Below, piece by piece: positions 5,201 through 9,192 of a DNA stretch of 9,192 nt. The position numbers and the translations under genes are program-made. This stretch comes from an uncultured Intestinimonas sp. GTDB taxonomy: Bacteria; Bacillota_A; Clostridia; Oscillospirales; Oscillospiraceae. Each line of letters opens with the position of its first letter. Positions within the stretch are counted from its first letter, which is position 1. The DNA lies in assembly GCA_958435885.1 (NCBI GenBank), contig CAUBHZ010000049.1:1-9192 (forward strand). The letters are read 5' to 3'. The notes beneath the pieces are model-generated. The model worked only from the letters and a program-made list of their open reading frames with translations, made no database searches and had not been told where the DNA came from.

Positions 5201-7899
5201 GCGCCGTGGCCTACACCTGGGACAATCCCACTGAGCTGGCATCCGGCGAGCTGAAGTGTTCCATCCCCGCCAATTACAGCTACTACTTCATCCGGGTCAC
5301 CCAGGGCGACGGCGACCTGGCCGTCACCGCCCCCGTGTGGATCGGCGAAGTGGTGAAGCTGGGCGTCTCCTCCGTGGAGTGCGGTACCTCCACCCCTGTC
5401 ACCGGCGAGGCGCTCACCCTCACCACCACCCTCTTCAACAGCGAGTCCAATCCCGCCACCGTGAAGTCCATCACCTACACCAGCGGCAGTGAGACCCTGG
5501 GCACCGACACCAAGGGCTATGAGCTGCCCGCCTCCGGCACTCTGGCTGTGGACTGGAAGTACACCCCCACCAGAGCCCGGGTGATGACGATTACCGTCAC
5601 CGTGGTCCTGGAGGAGGACGGCATCGAGTACACCTACTCCAAGGACATTTCTCTGGACATCCTGGATGCCAGCAAGCTGGTGTACATCGGCATCGACGCC
5701 TCCCACTACAACGAGTATGTGGCGGGCAACTACAAGGACTCCATGGGCAACTTCGGCAATCTGGCCGCCGGCTACTCGGTGCGCACGGTGCAGCTGAACA
5801 CCAGCGAGGACCTGATCGCCGCCTGTGAGAACGAGAGCGGCAAGTACAAGGCCATCTTCCTCACCGCGCCCTCTCGCCGGAACGGCGATGCCCTGCGTGA
5901 TCCCTATGTTTGCTACTCCGATGAGGAAATCGAGGCCCTGAAGGCCTTCAACGCCGCCGGCGGCGTGCTGGTGCTGGCCGGCTGGTCCGACTACTATGAG
6001 AGCTATGAGGACTTCCCCGAGACCGACCACATGGCCGCCCAGCAGAACACGGTCCTGGCGGCCCTGGGCTCCTCCCTGCGCATCGGCGACGACGCCACCA
6101 ACGATAACGAGCTCAACGGCGGCCAGACCCAGCGCCTCTACTTCTCCACCTACAATTGGGACAATTTCCTGATGGACGGTGTGGAGTTTGACGCTGAGTA
6201 TCCCAACAACAACCTCTATTCTCAGCTCTTCAGCCAGTACGGCGGCGCCTCCATCTACGTGGTGGACGACAAGGGCAATCCCACCACCACCATCCCGGAC
6301 ACCGTTTCCCCCGTGGTCTACGGCCACGCCTCCACCTACTCCAAGGACAGCGACGGCGACGGCCTGGGCGGCAACGGTATGCCCAAGTACCCCGCTGCGG
6401 AGGGCGACAACCGCCTGATGGTGCTGGCCACCGAGGACCTGGGCGACGGCAAGGGTCTCATCATCGTCTCCGGCGCGGCCTTCATGTCCAACTTCGAGGT
6501 CCAGGCCACCATCGGTGACTCCGGCGCCGAGAAGAACTACTCCAACTACAACATCTGTGAGAACCTGGTGAACTACCTCAATCCCGCCACCATCACCCCC
6601 ATCAAGGATGTCCAGGCCCAGAAGGACGAGGGCATCAAGTACACCATCGAGGGCGTGGTCACCTCCAACGCCTCCGGCTTCGACAAGGATACCGCCTTCT
6701 TTGACTGTATCTATGTTCAGGATGACACCGCCGGCATCAACGCCTTCCCCGTGGCGGGCAGCTTCAAGATCGGCGACGTGGTCCGCATCACCGGCACCAC
6801 CTCCTCCTACCAGGGCGAGCGGCAGCTCAACGTGACCTCTATCAAGAAGATCGGGGAGACCGATCCCGTTGCGCCCAAGTCCATCACCACCAAGGAGGCG
6901 GCCCAGTCCACCTATCTGGGCAGCCTGGTGAAGATCCAGGGCGTGGTGGTCAGCTTTGCCGAGGCGGAGGGTCTGGTCCAGACCATCATGGTCCGGGATG
7001 AGACCGGCTACGACGCCCGGGTGTTCATCGACGGCTACATCACCAAGGATACGGCCATTGAGAATCTGGCGGTGGGCCATGAGATCACCGTGGAGGGCCT
7101 CGCCTCCTACGACAGCAGCTTTGACGGGCCTGCCCCCCGCATCCGCGTCCGCGACCGGGCAGACATCGTCTGCGGCACCGAGGTGGTGGACATTCCGCCC
7201 GAGTATGTGGAGCCCGAGAACCCGCCCGTCAACCCGCCCTACACCCCCGATGATGACGATGACGACGACGAGCGCAGCCACAGCAGCGTGGTCATCAGCG
7301 GCGGCAAGACCGACACCGACATCCCCGACAGCGACACCCCCCTCAGCGCCGGTGTCTTCACCGACCTGGACAAGGGCGCCTGGTACTACGAGGCCGTCTC
7401 CGACGTGGTGGACCAGGGCCTGATGAACGGTGTCTCCGCCACCAGCTTCGCCCCCGGTCAGACCGTGAGCCGGGCCATGCTGGCCACCGTCCTCTACCGC
7501 ATGTCCGGCGAGACCTGGGAGGGCGACCCGGCCGGCTTCCCCGACGTGGAGCCCAACACCTGGTACAGCGCTGCGGCCGACTGGGCCAACGCCGTGGGCG
7601 TGGTCAAGGGCTATGACACCGGCCTCTTCGGCGTGAACGACGACGTCACCCGGGAGCAGCTGGTGACCATGCTCTACCGCTACTGGCTCCACCTGGGCGG
7701 CGACGGTTCCGCGCAGGCCGACCTGACCGCCTTTGCCGACGGCGGCTCGGTCAGCGAGTACGCCCGGCCGGCCATGGCGTGGGCGGTGGCTCAGGGCCTT
7801 ATCCAGGGCCGTCCCGGCGGTCTCCTGGCTCCCGCCGAGAGCACCACCCGGGCCGAGCTGTGCACCATCCTGGTCCGCTTCCAGGCCCTGAAGGCCTGA
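2299..7899 (+). CDS. S-layer-anchored CehA/McbA-type PHP metallohydrolase with OB, Ig-like, GATase-like and SLH domains (main part of the interrupted gene)
   Basis: Residue numbers are for the full frame from 1636. OB-fold 1 continues to about 386. Two related beta-rich domains follow (392-527 and about 538-685, each opening with G-x-QVV-x-YN), then two Ig-like segments (687-880). A PHP metallohydrolase domain (883-1160) has HSH (His889, His891), TDHS (Asp925, His926), GFE (Glu981), His990, FNHPG (His1037) and DNH (Asp1100, His1102). These match the PHP metal-ligand pattern for phosphoester or related hydrolysis. Then come a CARDB-like domain (about 1240-1344), a GATase-like alpha/beta domain (1346-1650), OB-fold 2 (1655-1850), a linker with seven Asp in a row (1872-1878) and three SLH domains (1907-1965, 1968-2025, 2030-2087) for cell-wall attachment. 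The substrate is unknown; the OB-folds make an extracellular nucleic-acid or nucleotide role conceivable. As an independent ORF it lacks a signal peptide, and the GTG at 2299 has no ribosome site, so separate translation is doubtful. Confidence 0.85.
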   Translation: MVTLIDGKNVYLQDSTGGICAYLSANPTDLSLGDTIIATGKRDTFNGLPELASATYEVSSGLTLTPAVKTIGELTTADICTYVTLRNVEVTDVYDKDGEYSSPNITVTDGTNSIQLYKAVVGEKNEDGTWPVKEGDVITITGAVGVYNSTLQLRNTLTSEIDLDGTPAGPIADGDQVVIYNPAYNKALSADYSGFYNKGTDISVADGIVRGFTTNDVWTVADNGDGTWSFSYDGQNIGMGDSFSSMPLGEKNDKWMLEAAGNGLYYIKNTVRNAYMEWYVEKNNWSSYGKISTGSEGMFALAFYKVTGEIPEEPSGDLPEVGAQVVLYNLSAQGVLSGSDGNETSPSINNSAATVTDGAATPANGARVFTVEKNGEYFRFKTEHDGYLCSNGTGNNAFYSKNATNDADWTLTAGKEGGWNLESRTAKFNGQHSQYLEYYGGSYKTYSMYNVTDYDIYEFFFYPVAESVTVTDGVVNIPTVNFGTLSDAYVGRAYTVTFTVDSVFGVAEGLTATYGDTTAKLTNENGAYSFTIPGSAMIAGDLAITVSGADTKDVPFNASAEITVKDEPYILEVFPAASAQTGNNKTPEIGFTFGNAGENPTVAMTVNGTSVDLTVADGRASYTPAEPMADGKVTVTATVTRADSQSATKTWTFTIGTAEYQLYFGQLHSHTGEYSDGAGTLQEGLDYVARLPESANVDFVAFTDHSNYFDGSGTAANPEEALYDVGQMTAESKEKWDAYKGAVAAFNASQSDVVALAGFEMTWSGGPGHINTFNTPGIVSRNNSTLNNKTDDAGMKAYYKLLSNNELADSISQFNHPGTTFGNFSDFGYYDPVIDTRMYLVEVGNGEGAIGAGGYYPSYEQYIMALDKGWHLAPTNNQDNHKGKWGNANDARDVILTDDFTEAGIYEAIRNYRVYATEDKNLEINYTLNGEMLGSTIKEAEIANIQVSVHDPDDSDSISKVEVVVNSGAVAYTWDNPTELASGELKCSIPANYSYYFIRVTQGDGDLAVTAPVWIGEVVKLGVSSVECGTSTPVTGEALTLTTTLFNSESNPATVKSITYTSGSETLGTDTKGYELPASGTLAVDWKYTPTRARVMTITVTVVLEEDGIEYTYSKDISLDILDASKLVYIGIDASHYNEYVAGNYKDSMGNFGNLAAGYSVRTVQLNTSEDLIAACENESGKYKAIFLTAPSRRNGDALRDPYVCYSDEEIEALKAFNAAGGVLVLAGWSDYYESYEDFPETDHMAAQQNTVLAALGSSLRIGDDATNDNELNGGQTQRLYFSTYNWDNFLMDGVEFDAEYPNNNLYSQLFSQYGGASIYVVDDKGNPTTTIPDTVSPVVYGHASTYSKDSDGDGLGGNGMPKYPAAEGDNRLMVLATEDLGDGKGLIIVSGAAFMSNFEVQATIGDSGAEKNYSNYNICENLVNYLNPATITPIKDVQAQKDEGIKYTIEGVVTSNASGFDKDTAFFDCIYVQDDTAGINAFPVAGSFKIGDVVRITGTTSSYQGERQLNVTSIKKIGETDPVAPKSITTKEAAQSTYLGSLVKIQGVVVSFAEAEGLVQTIMVRDETGYDARVFIDGYITKDTAIENLAVGHEITVEGLASYDSSFDGPAPRIRVRDRADIVCGTEVVDIPPEYVEPENPPVNPPYTPDDDDDDDERSHSSVVISGGKTDTDIPDSDTPLSAGVFTDLDKGAWYYEAVSDVVDQGLMNGVSATSFAPGQTVSRAMLATVLYRMSGETWEGDPAGFPDVEPNTWYSAAADWANAVGVVKGYDTGLFGVNDDVTREQLVTMLYRYWLHLGGDGSAQADLTAFADGGSVSEYARPAMAWAVAQGLIQGRPGGLLAPAESTTRAELCTILVRFQALKA

Positions 7900-7935
7900 C
7901 CTTCGCTGTTTCCGATCCAACCGAACCCAGGGCCC

Positions 7936-7959
7936 GGGGGCGCCGTTCGCGGCGCCCCC
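7936..7959 (+). terminator. Strong GC hairpin with TTCG loop after the SLH/PHP gene
   Basis: GGGGGCGCC (7936-7944) pairs with GGCGCCCCC (7951-7959); adding the G-C pair 7945/7950 leaves a TTCG tetraloop. It begins 36 nt after the stop codon. No T-run follows (GCCCCATATTCC), so it may be an inefficient terminator, a transcript-stabilising 3' hairpin, or an intercistronic element allowing read-through into the next gene. Confidence 0.5.
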
Positions 7960-7991
7960 GCCCCATATTCCCGCCAGAGAGGAGGCCGTCT

Positions 7992-9188
7992 ATGGCCCGA
8001 AAAAAGACCGCTCCCCCGCCGCCGGCTCCGCCCGCGCCGGCCACCAGTCCCGCCGCCGGGACCCGCCGTCTGGCCGCCCTGGCGGTGGGCCTGTGTCTGC
8101 TGCTCCTGCTGGTGGTGGGCGGGGTGCTCCTCCGGCCCGCCGACGATACCCCCACCGCCGCCCAGAAACGGCTCTTTGCCGTGGCCAGGGTCACCGACGT
8201 GCTCTACGACGACGCCCTGCCCCAGGACTGGACCGAGGGCCTGCGCCTGGGTACCCAGCTCCTGGAGCTGGAGATCCTCACCGGCGCCCACAAGGGAACG
8301 GTGCTGGAGTCCTACAACTACCTGAGCGCCTACGCCAACGTGGACTGCTCGGTGGGCACCCGGGTCATCGTGCGGCTGGACCTGGACGACGCCGGGGAGC
8401 CCTACGTGGTCTCCATCCCCAACTATGACCGGGGCGCCGTCCTCCTGGGCATGCTGGCCGTCTTTGCCCTGGTGCTCATCGCCCTGGGCGGGCGGAAGGG
8501 GGTCATGGCCCTGCTGGGCCTGGTCTACACCCTGGCGGGGATCTGGTTCCTCCTCATCCCCCTGGTGCTCCGGGGCGCGCCGGCCATCCCGGCGGCGGTG
8601 GCCATCGCCGCCCTGACGGCGGCGGCCTCCCTCCTCCTGCTCACCGGCTTCACCCGGAAGACCCTGTGCGCCGGGCTGGGCTGCGTGTGCGGCGTGGCGG
8701 CGGCGGGGCTCTTTGCCTGGGTGGTGGGGCGCATCACCCCCATCAGCGGCTTCAACATGGGGGAGGCCGAGGAGCTGGTCCTCCGGGCCTCCGACAGCCC
8801 CATGGAGATCCGGGGACTGCTGGTGGCCGGCATCCTCATCGCCGCCCTGGGAGCGGTGATGGACGTGTCCATGTCCATCGCCTCGGCGGGCAGCGAGCTC
8901 ACGGCGGTGGACCCGGACATCACCCCCGGCCGGCTCTTCCGCTCCGGGATGAACATCGGCCGGGACGCCATGGGCACCATGGCCAATACCCTGATCCTGG
9001 CCTTTGCCGGCGCCTCCTTCAACGTGCTCCTCCTCTTCCAGGTCTACGGCTACCCCCTCATCCAGATCCTCAACTCCGACGCCATGGCCATCGAGCTCAT
9101 CCAGAGCGTGGCCGGTTCGGTGGGCATCCTCCTCACCGTCCCCCTGGTCTCCCTCTTCGCCTCCCTGCTCCTCCCCCGCCGGCGCTGA
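7992..9188 (+). CDS. YibE/F-family polytopic membrane protein
   Basis: This is a 398-residue integral membrane protein of the YibE/F-like family, whose biochemical role is not established. Seen: a Lys/Pro/Ala-rich cytoplasmic N-terminus (1-26) and a first membrane segment (about 28-47). An extracytoplasmic domain of about 100 residues follows, opening with LFAVARVTDVLYDD and closing with YVVSIPNYDRG. Seven more hydrophobic segments lie near 148-166, 170-193, 198-219, 226-247, 274-296, 328-351 and 372-394. The family's conserved core is recognisable in GAVMDVSMSIASA (287-299) and the GRDAMGTMANTLILAFAG stretch (323-340). The start at 7992 is set by AGAGGAGG (7978-7985) with a 6-nt spacer; the frame is open upstream, but that part overlaps the SLH coding region in another phase. 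It lies 92 nt after the SLH/PHP gene across the hairpin. Bases 9189-9192 (GGGA follows the TGA) may begin the ribosome site of a further gene, but the window ends. Confidence 0.88.
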   Translation: MARKKTAPPPPAPPAPATSPAAGTRRLAALAVGLCLLLLLVVGGVLLRPADDTPTAAQKRLFAVARVTDVLYDDALPQDWTEGLRLGTQLLELEILTGAHKGTVLESYNYLSAYANVDCSVGTRVIVRLDLDDAGEPYVVSIPNYDRGAVLLGMLAVFALVLIALGGRKGVMALLGLVYTLAGIWFLLIPLVLRGAPAIPAAVAIAALTAAASLLLLTGFTRKTLCAGLGCVCGVAAAGLFAWVVGRITPISGFNMGEAEELVLRASDSPMEIRGLLVAGILIAALGAVMDVSMSIASAGSELTAVDPDITPGRLFRSGMNIGRDAMGTMANTLILAFAGASFNVLLLFQVYGYPLIQILNSDAMAIELIQSVAGSVGILLTVPLVSLFASLLLPRRR

Positions 9189-9192
9189 GGGA

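Larger units (their letters stand above)
1636..7899 (+). pseudogene. Secreted multidomain PHP/SLH surface protein, reading frame interrupted by one amber codon
   Basis: The two open frames 1636-2295 and 2299-7899 are in the same register. They join seamlessly into one 2087-residue protein if the TAG at 2293-2295 is read as an amino acid (residue 220). The upstream part supplies the signal peptide and the downstream part supplies the enzyme and the cell-wall anchor, so neither half makes sense alone. The stop falls in the middle of an OB-fold: ...TDNLSV-stop-GVVTLIDGKNVYLQD. The equivalent place in the second OB-fold (residue 1672, base 6649) reads TIEGVVT with a GAG codon, so the original codon was probably GAG. 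The rest of the frame is intact with normal codon use, which suggests a recent mutation, a strain variant, or a sequencing or assembly error rather than an old pseudogene. Confidence 0.75.

Noticed and set aside
2005..7920. A 1971-codon open antisense frame along almost the whole surface-protein gene
   Set aside because: It is codon-register antisense to the real gene. It stays open because the sense strand avoids TTA, CTA and TCA codons in this GC-rich genome, and it closes at the first sense TCA on entering the AT-rich domain. Its translation is a low-complexity Gly/Val/His/Asp mix with no recognisable motifs.
7779..7991. Upstream extension of the YibE/F frame to 7779
   Set aside because: It would overlap the SLH coding region in another phase with Pro/Gly/Arg low-complexity sequence. 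The start at 7992 has AGAGGAGG 6 nt upstream and a normal N-terminus.

Overview
The window looks like chromosomal DNA of a GC-rich, Gram-positive gut Firmicute of the Clostridia (Oscillospiraceae-like). The evidence is AGGAGG-type ribosome binding sites, a lipobox lipoprotein, an SLH-anchored giant surface protein, a YibE/F membrane protein, and GC-ending codons almost throughout. The genus is an inference.

Layout. On the minus strand at the left edge is the N-terminal part of a branched-chain-amino-acid-type (LivJ-like) binding lipoprotein (1-342), with a near-consensus promoter embedded in a perfect inverted repeat. Upstream of it, on the same strand, is a 244-residue short-chain dehydrogenase (469-1203). 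Its sequence signature points to the YmfI/EF-P 5-aminopentanone reductase branch rather than housekeeping FabG. A roughly 430-bp divergent control region (1204-1635) follows. It has promoters on both strands and a GC-rich, repeat-containing leader that can fold in alternative ways.

On the plus strand, 1636-7899 is in essence a single 2087-codon gene for a secreted S-layer-type protein. In order it carries a signal peptide, an all-beta N-terminal domain, an OB-fold domain, two related beta-rich domains, Ig-like domains, a PHP metallohydrolase domain of the CehA/McbA type with the metal ligands present, a CARDB-like domain, a GATase-like domain, a second OB-fold domain, an Asp/Pro-rich linker and three SLH domains. 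An in-frame amber codon at 2293-2295 splits it in the first OB-fold. The matching position in the second OB-fold is GAG (Glu), which suggests a GAG-to-TAG change. The N-terminal domain is much AT-richer than the rest and uses codons (TTA, CTA, TCA) absent from the following roughly 1960 codons, so it looks like a recombined segment.

A strong GC hairpin with a TTCG loop (7936-7959) separates this gene from a YibE/F-type polytopic membrane protein (7992-9188). There is no clear functional link between the left (minus) and right (plus) gene pairs. The most notable items are the interrupted surface PHP enzyme, its mosaic N-terminus and its structured leader.
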